Assembly (NCBI RefSeq): GCF_030731595.1
Contig: NZ_JANQTS010000057.1
Span: 1 to 48,153, forward strand
Direction: 5' to 3'
Length of the DNA stretch: 48,153 nt
Source: Yoonia sp.
Lineage (GTDB): Bacteria > Pseudomonadota > Alphaproteobacteria > Rhodobacterales > Rhodobacteraceae
Positions 1-8,388 of this stretch are shown here, piece by piece; position 1 is the stretch's first letter; every line of letters begins with the position of its first letter. Below the pieces are notes generated by a model, which ran no database searches, was not told the origin of the DNA, and worked only from the letters and a program-made list of their open reading frames with translations. Both the position numbers and the translations under genes were made by a program.

Positions 1-320
1 TCGAAGAACGGTGTCATCTGCGCCACGATGACGCTGTTTTCTTCCAGGGCGCGGGCCATCAGTGCCTTTTCTTCATCCGAGATATCATGTCCTTCGGCCA
101 GCCGTTCTTCCAGCGTGCCGTAGCCTGACACATCCAGCGGGGCGAGATCGGCCTGTTTGAGGATCGCGACCGTTTCGCGGACCGCTTCGGCCTCGTCGAT
201 GCCGCTGGAATAGCACATCAGCGCCGCTCCGGTCGCACCCTCTGGCAGACCGTCGCCGGGGTTCCGGCCGACTTCGACCAATAGTGTAAACACCTTCTGG
301 CGACTTTCTTTCTTGGTCAT
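1..320 (-). CDS. Uncharacterised protein, C-terminus cut by window edge
   Basis: The reading frame opens with ATG at 320 and stays open for 106 codons to the left edge, so the C-terminus is missing. The N-terminus reads MTKKESRQKVFTLLVEVG and the rest is acidic, soluble and rich in Glu and Ala, with no signal peptide or membrane segment. I do not recognise a domain. Its ATG overlaps the TGA of the small membrane protein gene upstream (ATGA), which itself starts 1 nt after dapD, so it is the third gene of a dapD transcript and is probably translated by coupling. The link to lysine or cell-wall synthesis rests on position only. Confidence 0.6.
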   Translation of the reverse strand, partial: MTKKESRQKVFTLLVEVGRNPGDGLPEGATGAALMCYSSGIDEAEAVRETVAILKQADLAPLDVSGYGTLEERLAEGHDISDEEKALMARALEENSVIVAQMTPFF

Positions 321-598
321 TTGGTGTCTTTCTCTTCCCAGCGCGACCGCACCGCCCAGATTGTCGAAACGATGATGACGATCTGCAAAGGCGCGTAAAT
401 CAGGACCATCAGCAGCAAGATCCGCCAGAATAACGTCAGCCCCATGACGATGCTAAGCGAGACAGCAGGCAGGAACAGCATTGCCAGCAAAAGCGAGATC
501 ATCACCACATCAACGGCCACCGGCAGCCATGCAGCCTTGAAAGACGGGCGTATGCCCGCCTTGATCCGTTTGCGTGCAAGGATGCGGCTGATGATCAC
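317..598 (-). CDS. Small two-helix membrane protein downstream of dapD
   Basis: About 93 residues from a GTG at 598, one base after the dapD stop. A basic N-terminus (ISRILARKRIKAGIRPS) precedes two strongly hydrophobic stretches at roughly residues 27-52 and 57-80, and the protein ends in a charged tail RWEEKDTK. This predicts a two-pass inner-membrane protein with a cytoplasmic basic N-terminus. The GTG choice rests on tight coupling to dapD; a longer version would overlap dapD by more than 400 nt in another frame and is a shadow. Its TGA overlaps the ATG of the next gene. No family recognised. Confidence 0.6.
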   Translation of the reverse strand: MIISRILARKRIKAGIRPSFKAAWLPVAVDVVMISLLLAMLFLPAVSLSIVMGLTLFWRILLLMVLIYAPLQIVIIVSTIWAVRSRWEEKDTK

Positions 599-599
599 T

Positions 600-1433
600 T
601 TAGTCGCGCAGCAGTTCGTTGATGCCGGTCTTGGAACGGGTGCGTTCATCCACCCGCTTGACGATGACCGCGCAGTACAGGCTGATGTTGTTCTTGGAGG
701 GCATCGAGCCTGCGACAACGACGGAATAGGGCGGCACTTCGCCATACATGACTTCGCCGGTTTCGCGATCCACAATCTTGGTCGATTGGCCGATGAACAC
801 ACCCATGCCAAGAACAGAGCCTTCGCGGATGATGCAGCCTTCGACAACCTCGGAGCGGGCACCGATAAAGCAGTTGTCCTCGATAATGGTGGGTCCGGCC
901 TGCATGGGTTCCAGCACGCCGCCGATACCGACGCCGCCGGACAAGTGTACGTTCTTGCCGATCTGGGCGCAGGACCCGACAGTGGCCCAGCCATCGACCA
1001 TGGAACCCTCATCAACATAAGCGCCCAAGTTCACGAAAGACGGCATCAGGACCACGCCTTTGCCGATAAAGGCCGAGCGGCGCACGATGGAGCCGGGCAC
1101 GGCGCGAAAGCCTGCCTCGCGCCATTGGTTTTCGCCCCAACCGTCGAATTTCGAGGGCACCTTGTCCCACCAGGTCGATCCGCCATTGCCACCGGAAATC
1201 GGCTCCATGTCGTTCAGGCGGAAGGACAACAGGACCGCTTTCTTGGCCCATTGGTTCACATGCCATGACCCGTCATCCAGTTTCTGCGCCACGCGCAAAC
1301 TGCCACTATCCAGCGCGTTCAGCGTGTCTTCAATCGCCTCGCGTACCTCACCTTTGGTGGCGGGGGTGATCGTGTCGCGGGCGTCCCACGCGGCTTCAAT
1401 CGCGGTCTCGAGGGCGGCAGTGTTGATGGTCAT
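600..1433 (-). CDS. dapD: 2,3,4,5-tetrahydropyridine-2,6-dicarboxylate N-succinyltransferase
   Basis: 277 residues from ATG 1433 ([20 protein letters not shown]), with AAAGGA about 8 nt upstream. The enzyme transfers succinyl from succinyl-CoA to tetrahydrodipicolinate in the cytoplasm, the committing step of the succinylase branch to meso-diaminopimelate and lysine. The N-terminal helical domain is followed by the hexapeptide-repeat left-handed beta-helix ([36 protein letters not shown]) and the typical C-terminal [15 protein letters not shown] segment. Length and order fit the alphaproteobacterial family. A 22-residue upstream extension is possible in frame but lacks homology-like sequence. 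First gene of a three-gene minus-strand unit and divergent from the LOG gene, with about 168 nt between them for promoters. Confidence 0.96.
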   Translation of the reverse strand: MTINTAALETAIEAAWDARDTITPATKGEVREAIEDTLNALDSGSLRVAQKLDDGSWHVNQWAKKAVLLSFRLNDMEPISGGNGGSTWWDKVPSKFDGWGENQWREAGFRAVPGSIVRRSAFIGKGVVLMPSFVNLGAYVDEGSMVDGWATVGSCAQIGKNVHLSGGVGIGGVLEPMQAGPTIIEDNCFIGARSEVVEGCIIREGSVLGMGVFIGQSTKIVDRETGEVMYGEVPPYSVVVAGSMPSKNNISLYCAVIVKRVDERTRSKTGINELLRD

Positions 1434-1601
1434 GCAAGGATCCTTTCGCTGTCTGCGCCATCCCATAAGAAACATCAGGTCAATTGGCAATGCAGACATG
1501 GGTTCCTGGTCCGCTGCGCAACAGGATCAAATGCGTGTATTTCCTTTGCATCCGCGCCCACATCAGGCAGGTTGCAAGTTCAACAACGCAGGGCCCGAGA
1601 C

Positions 1602-2447
1602 ATGAAAGACGACCGCACCCATCCGCTTCGCGACAGCCATCAGGATATCGAAGAGGTCAAACGCATCCCCGACACACCGCAGACGCGGGCCCCGTCTTAT
1701 GCGCTGGCTTTTGCGGATGATGACTTCATGTGCCGCGAAGAATTGCGGCCCGTGCGGTTGCAGTTGGAGTTGCTCAAGCCCGACATGCTGATGAAGGAAG
1801 CAGGGGTCAAATCGACGATCGTGCTGTTTGGCGGTGCGCGTATCCCGGAGCCTGCCAAGAAAGACAGCGCGCGCACGCAAACCCTCGCCGATCTGTCGCA
1901 ATACTATGAAGAAGCCCGCCGGTTCGCGCAGATGATCACCGCACAATCTCTTGCCACGGGAGGGACCGAAAATGTGATCGTCACAGGCGGCGGACCCGGC
2001 GTGATGGAAGCGGGCAATCGCGGTGCCGCGGAAGCGGGCGGGCGGTCAATCGGGCTTAATATCGTGCTGCCGCATGAACAGGCGCCGAACGCTTATGTCA
2101 CGCCAGAGCTGTGCTTCAACTTCCACTACTTCGCGATCCGCAAGATGCATTTCCTGATGCGCGCTTCGGCGGTCTGCATCTTTCCAGGTGGTTTTGGCAC
2201 GTTGGATGAAATGTTCGAGGCGCTGACCCTGATCCAGACCGGACGGATGGAGCAGGTCCCGTTCCTGCTGTTCGGGCGGGCGTTTTGGGAAAAGATCATC
2301 AACTGGGATGCTCTGGCCGAAGCGGGCACAATTTCGGCCGATGATCTGCGACTGTTCCGATTTGTCGAAACTGCCGAAGAAGCGATGGGCGCGATGGAAG
2401 ACTGGGAAGGCAAAGGCGTCAAGCGTGGCGCAATTCCGGGCAGATAA
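1602..2447 (+). CDS. LOG-family (TIGR00730) nucleotide phosphoribohydrolase
   Basis: 281 residues from ATG 1602. Carries the two LOG signatures: GGGPGVMEAGNRGA in the middle and PGGFGTLDE about 60 residues later, which bind phosphoribose and hold the catalytic Glu. The family, once labelled lysine decarboxylase, cleaves N6-modified AMP or nucleoside 5'-monophosphates to free base and ribose 5-phosphate. The roughly 65-residue N-terminal extension before STIVLFGGARIPEP marks the longer bacterial subgroup rather than the short plant-like cytokinin-activating LOG. A TTG at 1572 would add 10 residues. One base separates its TAA from gntK, so the two are cotranscribed. The physiological substrate is unknown. 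Confidence 0.88.
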   Translation: MKDDRTHPLRDSHQDIEEVKRIPDTPQTRAPSYALAFADDDFMCREELRPVRLQLELLKPDMLMKEAGVKSTIVLFGGARIPEPAKKDSARTQTLADLSQYYEEARRFAQMITAQSLATGGTENVIVTGGGPGVMEAGNRGAAEAGGRSIGLNIVLPHEQAPNAYVTPELCFNFHYFAIRKMHFLMRASAVCIFPGGFGTLDEMFEALTLIQTGRMEQVPFLLFGRAFWEKIINWDALAEAGTISADDLRLFRFVETAEEAMGAMEDWEGKGVKRGAIPGR

Positions 2448-2448
2448 C

Positions 2449-2934
2449 ATGCACCCTGCGATCATGGTGATGGGCGTGTCGGGCTGCGGCAAATCGACGA
2501 TTGGCGCAGCACTGGCAAACGCGCTGGGCGGGGTATTTCTGGACGGGGACGACTATCACCCCCAAAGCAACGTAGACCACATGGCAGCGGGTAGGCCCCT
2601 GACGGACGCCATGCGCTGGCCTTGGCTGGATACGCTAGCCGCCGCTGTGAATGAAGAACGGGTCACAGCGATCACGGTCTTTGCCTGCTCTGCCTTGCGC
2701 AAAAGCTACCGAGACCATCTGCGGGCGGCGATTCCGGACCTTCAGGTCGTGTATTTGGACGCGCCCCGCGACATTGTTGCGGCACGGCTTGCCAAACGCA
2801 GGGGGCACTACATGCCGGCGTCCTTGCTCGACAGCCAGTTCGCTATATTGGAGGTGCCTGCCAACCCAACGGCGACTGTCTCGATCAACCAAAAGGTGAC
2901 GGAGATCGTGGAACAGCTAAGGGGTGTCGTCTGA
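2449..2934 (+). CDS. gntK: Gluconokinase, GntK type
   Basis: 161 residues from ATG 2449, one base after the LOG stop. Phosphorylates D-gluconate with ATP to 6-phosphogluconate, feeding the Entner-Doudoroff and pentose phosphate routes. The P-loop GVSGCGKST is at residues 9-17, followed by the family hallmarks FLDGDDYHP, NVDHMAAGRPLTDAMRWPWL and VFACSALRKSYRD, and VYLDAPRDI. Length matches the thermoresistant GntK family. No gluconate transporter or dehydratase is adjacent. Its last 18 nt overlap the convergent 3' end of the lacI-type gene, so there is no room for a terminator and the two transcripts must run into each other. Placement next to the sugar locus may be coincidental. Confidence 0.93.
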   Translation: MHPAIMVMGVSGCGKSTIGAALANALGGVFLDGDDYHPQSNVDHMAAGRPLTDAMRWPWLDTLAAAVNEERVTAITVFACSALRKSYRDHLRAAIPDLQVVYLDAPRDIVAARLAKRRGHYMPASLLDSQFAILEVPANPTATVSINQKVTEIVEQLRGVV

Positions 2935-3960
2935 CGGCACTTCAAGTCCCTGCATCGGGGCTTCTTCGGGTTTGCGGATCGCTTGAATGGCGGCTCTGGC
3001 CAGAAAATCGCCCGCTGTGTTCACCTGCTCTGCCAGCGTCAGAATATCGGCGCGGAAAAATTTGAGAAACGGCATCGCTTCTTTGGCGAAGACGTCAATC
3101 TGCTGGCCGACTTGCGCGCCATGCTGCTCTAATCCAGCGACTGCGGCCATCGCAGAGGATGTCGAGGCGGTGACAATCGCATCAATCTCGGGGTGGGCAC
3201 GGAGCGTTTCGCGCACGAAACCGACCACCTCGGCACTCGCTGCATCGCTCGTGATGCCGTCCGCAATCGTGATGTTGACACCCTTTTCGGCACCGGTTTC
3301 GGTCACACCCGCAATCATATGCAGGGCGTAACTCTGGGTCTGCGGCGGGGCGATGACGAAAATATTCTTCCGGCCACGCGCTGCAAGCTGCTTGATGGCC
3401 AGACTGCCAAAGGCCTTGTTGTCATAATCATAATAGGGGTGACGGTCCGACCAGTTTGTTCGCCCATGCGTCGCAAAGGGAAAATTGCGTTCCATCAGAT
3501 AGGCCACACGCGGGTCCTCTGGCTTGATCTGGTTCATGATGATGGCATCCGCCGATCCGGTTTCGACGATATAACGGACAGGTTCCATCGGGTCTTGGTC
3601 GGGAAAGAAGGGGGTCACGATCAAATGGAACGGGGTATCGCGCAAGCCACCGGCGACAGATGCAATCAGGCGGGCTGTATGGCTCATCAGGTCATGTTCG
3701 GTGGACATCACCAGACTGATCACATTGGTCCGCCCTGTCCGCAGCCGGACACCGGCACGGTTTGGCACATAGCCGATTTCATTTGCGATCTTGCGGATCA
3801 GCTTTTTCGTTTCGTTGCCGATGTCGGGCGCATCGTTCAGCGCGCGTGACACGGTGGGGACCGCCAAGCCGCTGATGCGTGCAATTGTTTTCAACGTCGG
3901 CTTGCCACCGGAAGACAGACCTGCCGCCGCAGTCTTTGGCTGACTTTCGCTTTGCGGCAT
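2917..3960 (-). CDS. LacI-family transcriptional regulator of the sugar locus
   Basis: 347 residues from ATG 3960; AAGGAG lies 10 nt upstream. A TTG at 3966 with 4-nt spacing is an alternative that adds two residues. The N-terminal helix-turn-helix (PTLKTIARISGLAVPTVSRALND, about residues 22-44) and hinge helix (VPNRAGVRLRTGRT) are canonical LacI, followed by a periplasmic-binding-protein-like sensor domain. Such proteins repress sugar operons and are released by the sugar or a metabolite. It is divergent from the transporter operon across about 205 nt that contain two CG-centred palindromes, so it is the likely local repressor. Overall it resembles AglR-type regulators of alpha-glucoside operons, but the adjacent hydrolase is mannosidase-like. 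Confidence 0.93.
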   Translation of the reverse strand: MPQSESQPKTAAAGLSSGGKPTLKTIARISGLAVPTVSRALNDAPDIGNETKKLIRKIANEIGYVPNRAGVRLRTGRTNVISLVMSTEHDLMSHTARLIASVAGGLRDTPFHLIVTPFFPDQDPMEPVRYIVETGSADAIIMNQIKPEDPRVAYLMERNFPFATHGRTNWSDRHPYYDYDNKAFGSLAIKQLAARGRKNIFVIAPPQTQSYALHMIAGVTETGAEKGVNITIADGITSDAASAEVVGFVRETLRAHPEIDAIVTASTSSAMAAVAGLEQHGAQVGQQIDVFAKEAMPFLKFFRADILTLAEQVNTAGDFLARAAIQAIRKPEEAPMQGLEVPSDDTP

Positions 3961-4099
3961 TTTCAAAGGTCTCCTTTTGCATGGCTAGGTTAGGCCGGAT
4001 TTCATCCCAAGACCAGACAGGCAGTCTTGCAAAAACAGCATCACAACAAAGCCTTAGCGCGTCGCTTCGCGGGTTACCCAAATACTGGCTGAATTTGTC

Positions 4100-4127
4100 T
4101 TGCGAGGTCAATCTAAATCGATATAGG
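4100..4127 (+). promoter_or_regulatory. Putative promoter of the mannoside operon
   Basis: TTGCGA (4100-4105) and TATAGG (4122-4127) are spaced by 16 nt, placing transcription start near 4134, about 32 nt before the GTG start at 4166. The -10 element lies in the right half of the first operator palindrome, the expected geometry for repression by blocking polymerase. Pattern call by eye. Confidence 0.4.
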
Positions 4128-4146
4128 CTCTACTACAACGATTTAG
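4113..4146. promoter_or_regulatory. Tandem LacI-type operators
   Basis: Two imperfect palindromes centred on CG, the hallmark of LacI-family sites: CTAAATCGATATAG (4113-4126) and CTACAACGATTTAG (4133-4146). Their centres are exactly 20 bp apart, about two helical turns, so two dimers would bind the same face. The outermost halves, TCTAAATCG (4112-4120) and CGATTTAGA (4139-4147), are perfect inverted copies. They lie between the divergent lacI-type gene and the binding-protein gene. Confidence 0.55.
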
Positions 4147-4165
4147 AACCAGGGAGGAGAGAATC

Positions 4166-5392
4166 GTGAAACTGACAACAAAGCTACTCGCGGCGACAGC
4201 CATCATGAGCGCTTCGGCCGTATCGGCCGTTGAACTTGAAGTGACGCACTGGTGGACATCGGGCGGTGAAGCCGCTGCCGTGTCCAAATTTGCCGAAGCC
4301 TGGAACGCCACAGGCAACACTTGGATTGATGGCGCGATTGCAGGCTCAGGTGGCACGGCGCGCCCGATCATCATCAGCCGTATTCTGGGCGGTGATCCGA
4401 TGGCCGCAACCCAGTTGAACCATGGTCGCCAAGCCGAAGAGCTGATCGAGGCGGGCCTGATGCTTGACCTGACCGATGTCGCCGAAGCGGGCGGCTGGAA
4501 AGATATCGTCAACCCTTCTTCTTTGTTGGACAGTTGCACACTTGATGGCCGCATTTACTGCGTGCCGGTCAATATCCACTCTGCCCAGTGGTTGTGGCTG
4601 AGCCATGACGCCTATGAGAAAGCAGGCGTTCCGGTTCCGACAAACTGGAACGAATTCGTGGCTTCTGCCCCCGCGCTTGAAGCCGCAGGTCTTGTCCCTC
4701 TCGCGATGGGTCAGCAGGGCTGGCAGCAGAACCTTGCCTTTGGCGCGATCACGATCGCCGTGGCCGGTCTGGATGCATGGCGCGATGTGACCGTGAACAA
4801 GAACGCCGATACGGCACGGGGTCCGGAATACACAGCCGTGTTCCAAGCTGTTGCTGATGCGCGCGAACTGGCGCGCGGCTCTAACGTGCAGGATTGGAAC
4901 CAGGCGACCAATATGGTCATCACCGGCATGGCTGGCGCACAGCTGATGGGTGACTGGGCGCAGGGTGAATTCTCTGTCGCGCAACAGGTCGAAGGTCAGG
5001 ATTACTCTTGCCTGCCAGGTCTGGGTCTGAATGCGATCCTTGATACCGGTGGCGACGCCTTCTACTTCCCCGTCAATGACGATCCTGAAATCACGGCCGC
5101 CCAGAAAGAACTGGCCGCGCTGCTGATCTCTCCGGAAGTGCAGGTCTCTTTCAACCTTGCAAAAGGTTCACTGCCTGTGCGCGGAGACATCGACATGGCA
5201 GCGGCCAACGGCTGCATGCAAAAGGGCCTCGGCATTCTGGCTGACGGTGGCATCCTGCCATCGGGCGACCAGTCGCTTTCGGCTGACACGCAGACCCAGA
5301 TCGAGGACCTGATGGCCGAGTTCTGGTCCGGCGACATGCCTGCCGCAGAAGCGCAAGCGCGCTATGCCGACCTGATCGCAGCGGCTGACTAA
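4166..5392 (+). CDS. Sugar ABC transporter substrate-binding protein
   Basis: 408 residues from GTG 4166 with a strong AGGGAGGAG site 5-10 nt upstream. The Sec signal peptide MKLTTKLLAATAIMSASAVSA is cleaved before VELEVTHWW, giving a periplasmic protein. The fold is the extracellular solute-binding family 1 type (COG1653), close to glucose/mannose-type binders: EVTHWWTSGGE at the mature start, GGTARPIIISRILGGDPMAATQLN, and a conserved PVNIHSAQWLW. It delivers oligosaccharide to the two permeases downstream. The GH2 enzyme in the operon suggests beta-mannosides as ligand, which is inference. A hairpin 16 nt after the stop may keep its message more abundant than the permease part. Confidence 0.92.
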   Translation: MKLTTKLLAATAIMSASAVSAVELEVTHWWTSGGEAAAVSKFAEAWNATGNTWIDGAIAGSGGTARPIIISRILGGDPMAATQLNHGRQAEELIEAGLMLDLTDVAEAGGWKDIVNPSSLLDSCTLDGRIYCVPVNIHSAQWLWLSHDAYEKAGVPVPTNWNEFVASAPALEAAGLVPLAMGQQGWQQNLAFGAITIAVAGLDAWRDVTVNKNADTARGPEYTAVFQAVADARELARGSNVQDWNQATNMVITGMAGAQLMGDWAQGEFSVAQQVEGQDYSCLPGLGLNAILDTGGDAFYFPVNDDPEITAAQKELAALLISPEVQVSFNLAKGSLPVRGDIDMAAANGCMQKGLGILADGGILPSGDQSLSADTQTQIEDLMAEFWSGDMPAAEAQARYADLIAAAD

Positions 5393-5407
5393 GGTTACCT
5401 CCCAGAT

Positions 5408-5433
5408 GGCCTGCCTGATGCGTCAGGTGGGCC
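5408..5433 (+). terminator. Intercistronic hairpin after binding-protein gene
   Basis: GGCCTGCCTGA (5408-5418) pairs with TCAGGTGGGCC (5423-5433) around a TGCG loop: an 11-bp stem with two internal G-U wobbles, followed by GTTTGG. It sits in the 104-nt gap between the binding-protein and first permease genes. Such stems typically protect upstream mRNA or partly terminate, giving excess binding protein over permease. The U-tract is too short for a full terminator. Confidence 0.55.
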
Positions 5434-5496
5434 GTTTGGATTCGGATTAAGGTCTGCGTCACGTCAGGCCAATTAGCCAAACAGGGGGAAACCACC

Positions 5497-6423
5497 ATGT
5501 CAGTGGTTGAACAAACAGGCGGCCAAAGAGCCGCCAAAGCGCGCAAGCCGATGCGCCTTTTCCGCAATCCTATGGCGAAAATCGCGTCGATCCCGATGAT
5601 CCTGACGGCGATGGTTGTCTTTGTCGGCGGAACACTCTGGACCGTAGTCCACTCATTTACCGACTCGCGGCTTTTGCCCCGCTTGAACTGGGTTGGGCTG
5701 GATCAGTACGAGCGGCTTTGGGACACACCGCGCTGGTTGATCTCGATCTCCAACCTCGCGCTTTATGGGGTCTGTTCGCTGGTTCTGACCCTGACGATCG
5801 GTTTCGTGCTTGCCGCACTCCTTGATCGCAAGATCAGGTTCGAGAGTGCCTTTCGCACGATTTTCCTTTATCCCTTTGCGCTGTCCTTCGTCGTGACAGG
5901 CATCGCGTGGCAATGGATCCTGAACCCTGATTTCGGGTTGCAATCCTTGGTGCAGGGCTGGGGCTGGGAAAGCTTTGCCTTTGACCCGCTTAATGACCCC
6001 GACACTGTCATGTTCGGCCTGCTGATCGCGGGGATATGGCAAGGATCGGGCCTGATCATGTGCATCATGCTTGCAGGTTTGCGCGGCATTGACGAAGACA
6101 TCTGGAAAGCTGCCCGCGTTGATGGGATCGGCACAGTCAAGACCTATATCCGGATCATCATCCCGATGATGCGCCCCGTTTTCATCACGGCGCTGGTGCT
6201 GATCGCGTCCGGGATCATCAAGCTTTACGATCTTGTCGTGGCTCAAACAAACGGCGGGCCGGGCATCAGTTCCGAAGTGCCTGCCAAATACGTCATCGAA
6301 TATATGTTCCGCGCCCAGAACCTTGGCCAAGGTTTCGCGGCCTCCACCATGATGCTTGTCTCTGTGATCATCATCCTGATCCCTTGGGCCTACCTTGAAT
6401 TCGGAGGCAAAAAGAATGGCTGA
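5497..6423 (+). CDS. Sugar ABC transporter permease 1 (MalF-like)
   Basis: 308 residues from ATG 5497 with AGGGGGAA upstream. Six predicted membrane helices and the ABC permease EAA loop EDIWKAARVDGIGTVKTYIRIIIPMMRP, which docks on the ATPase. Belongs to the CUT1 carbohydrate permease family and would form a heterodimer with the next gene product in the inner membrane. It follows the binding-protein gene after a hairpin-containing 104-nt gap and ends in an 8-nt overlap with permease 2. Confidence 0.93.
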   Translation: MSVVEQTGGQRAAKARKPMRLFRNPMAKIASIPMILTAMVVFVGGTLWTVVHSFTDSRLLPRLNWVGLDQYERLWDTPRWLISISNLALYGVCSLVLTLTIGFVLAALLDRKIRFESAFRTIFLYPFALSFVVTGIAWQWILNPDFGLQSLVQGWGWESFAFDPLNDPDTVMFGLLIAGIWQGSGLIMCIMLAGLRGIDEDIWKAARVDGIGTVKTYIRIIIPMMRPVFITALVLIASGIIKLYDLVVAQTNGGPGISSEVPAKYVIEYMFRAQNLGQGFAASTMMLVSVIIILIPWAYLEFGGKKNG

Positions 6424-7312
6424 TCTGACAATGACTGGCCCACGCGGCCCCAAACCAAAAAAGCGGTTCAGCCGCGCCAATATCTTTCTTTATGGCACGC
6501 TGATCGTTGTCAGCATGTACTATCTGCTGCCGCTTTATGTGATGGTCGTGACCTCGCTCAAGGGGATGCCGGAAATCCGCATGGGCAATGTTTTTGGCCC
6601 GCCCTTGGAAATCACGTTCGAGCCTTGGGTGAAAGCCTGGTCAGAGGCCTGCACAGGCGTGAACTGTGATGGGCTGTCGCGGGGTTTTTGGAACTCTGTG
6701 CAAATTCTGATTCCTTCGGTCGTGCTGTCCATCGCCATTGCATCGGTGAATGGCTACGCGCTGTCCAACTGGAAATTCAAAGGGTCCGAGGTCTTCTTTA
6801 CCATCCTGATCCTTGGGGCCTTCATTCCCTACCAGACGATGATCTATCCCATCGTGATCCTGCTGCGCGAGATTGGCCTGATGGGTGATCTGGGGGGGCT
6901 GGTTCTGGTCCATACGATCTTTGGGATGCCGATCCTGACGCTGCTGTTCCGGAATTATTTTGCCTCTGTGCCAGAAGAATTGTTCAAGGCGGCACGGGTC
7001 GACGGGGCAGGGTTCTGGCGGATCTATTTCCAGATCATGTTGCCTATGGCACTGCCGATCTTTGTGGTGGCGATCATTCTACAGGTGACGGGCATCTGGA
7101 ACGATTTTCTGTTCGGGGTGATCTACACCAAACCGGCCACCTATCCGATGACGGTGCAGCTGAATAACATCGTCAACTCGGTTCAGGGGATCAAGGAATA
7201 CAACGTCAATATGGCGGCCACACTTCTCACCGGCCTTGTGCCACTTGTCATCTACTTCGCTTCCGGGAAACTCTTCGTCCGTGGCATCGCAGCAGGAGCC
7301 GTTAAAGGATGA
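6416..7312 (+). CDS. Sugar ABC transporter permease 2 (MalG-like)
   Basis: 298 residues from ATG 6416, with GGAGG 8 nt upstream inside the end of permease 1; an in-frame ATG at 6395 is rejected because it lacks a ribosome site and lengthens the overlap. Six predicted helices and the EAA loop EELFKAARVDGAGFWRIYFQIMLPMALPI identify the MalG-type CUT1 subunit. A short insert with two Cys (EACTGVNCDG) lies in the first periplasmic loop. Its TGA overlaps the ATG of the ATPase gene, implying coupled synthesis of the complex. Confidence 0.93.
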   Translation: MADLTMTGPRGPKPKKRFSRANIFLYGTLIVVSMYYLLPLYVMVVTSLKGMPEIRMGNVFGPPLEITFEPWVKAWSEACTGVNCDGLSRGFWNSVQILIPSVVLSIAIASVNGYALSNWKFKGSEVFFTILILGAFIPYQTMIYPIVILLREIGLMGDLGGLVLVHTIFGMPILTLLFRNYFASVPEELFKAARVDGAGFWRIYFQIMLPMALPIFVVAIILQVTGIWNDFLFGVIYTKPATYPMTVQLNNIVNSVQGIKEYNVNMAATLLTGLVPLVIYFASGKLFVRGIAAGAVKG

Positions 7313-8388
7313 GCTATTCCGTCGAAATCAAACAACTCGATCTCTCATTCGGGGCGGTCAAAGTCCTGCGAAACCTTGATCTGAACATCAACGAAGGCGA
7401 ATTCCTTGTGCTGCTTGGCTCGTCAGGCTGCGGCAAGTCTACCTTGTTGAATTGCATTGCCGGATTGCTTGAAGTCACCGACGGTCAGATTTTCATCAAG
7501 GGCAAGAACGTGACATGGGCCGAACCGTCCGAGCGGGGGATCGGCATGGTGTTCCAGTCCTATGCGCTTTACCCGCAGATGACGGTGAAGGGGAACCTGT
7601 CTTTCGGCCTCAAGAACGCCAGACTGCCCAAAGACGAGATTGAAGCGCGGGTGGCACGCGCGGCTGAAATCCTGCAAATCGGGCCACTGCTGGATCGCAA
7701 ACCGGGTGCCTTGTCGGGTGGTCAGCGGCAGCGCGTCGCCATCGGGCGGGCCTTGGTGCGGGATGTGGACGTCTTTTTGTTCGACGAACCATTGTCCAAC
7801 CTTGATGCCAAACTGCGCGTTGATCTGCGTGTCGAACTCAAGCGCCTGCACAACCAGCTTAAGAACACGATGATCTATGTGACCCACGATCAGGTCGAGG
7901 CGATGACATTGGCTGACCGGATCGCGGTGATGAAAGGCGGGGCGATCATGCAGTTGGGCAGCCCTGACGAAATCTATAACAAACCGCGCAACCTCTATGT
8001 GGCTGACTTCATCGGCAGCCCCTCGATGAACTTCCTTGAAGGGCATCTGGAAGCGGGGGTTTTCAAGGTCGATGACATGGCCATGCCGATGACGGGCTAT
8101 GAATTTGCCGCACCGCAAACCGCTGACCGGCCTGCGGTGATCGGTATCCGTCCCGAACATATCGTCACGGGGGAATTGGTGCGCAATGCGCCGCTGCAAT
8201 ACCACGTCGATGTCGATCTGGTGGAACCGATGGGGTCGGACACGCTTGTCTACGCCAAACTGGGCGATCATCTTTTCCGCATCCGGATGGATGGGCAGGC
8301 CACAGTTAAGGCCGGGCAAACCATTGAGATCGGGATCGATCCGTCCCGCGCATCGCTTTTCGACAAAGCAACCGAGGACCGTCTGTGA
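7309..8388 (+). CDS. Sugar ABC transporter ATP-binding protein (UgpC/MsmK type)
   Basis: 359 residues. Walker A GSSGCGKST is at 37-45, the Q-loop at Q84, signature LSGGQRQR at 136-143, Walker B VFLFDEP at 156-162 and the switch histidine in YVTHDQVEA. The C-terminal roughly 120 residues are the regulatory OB-fold (TOBE) domain of the MalK/UgpC group, with the family motif GIRPEH. It energises uptake by the two permeases from the cytoplasmic side. The start ATG overlaps the permease 2 stop, and its own TGA overlaps the GTG of the hydrolase gene, so transporter and hydrolase are translationally linked. Confidence 0.95.
   Translation: MSYSVEIKQLDLSFGAVKVLRNLDLNINEGEFLVLLGSSGCGKSTLLNCIAGLLEVTDGQIFIKGKNVTWAEPSERGIGMVFQSYALYPQMTVKGNLSFGLKNARLPKDEIEARVARAAEILQIGPLLDRKPGALSGGQRQRVAIGRALVRDVDVFLFDEPLSNLDAKLRVDLRVELKRLHNQLKNTMIYVTHDQVEAMTLADRIAVMKGGAIMQLGSPDEIYNKPRNLYVADFIGSPSMNFLEGHLEAGVFKVDDMAMPMTGYEFAAPQTADRPAVIGIRPEHIVTGELVRNAPLQYHVDVDLVEPMGSDTLVYAKLGDHLFRIRMDGQATVKAGQTIEIGIDPSRASLFDKATEDRL

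Noticed and set aside
599..1018. Extension of the small membrane protein frame back into dapD
   Set aside because: The extra residues are Ser/Pro/Arg-rich out-of-frame dapD sequence; only the part after 598 has membrane-protein character.
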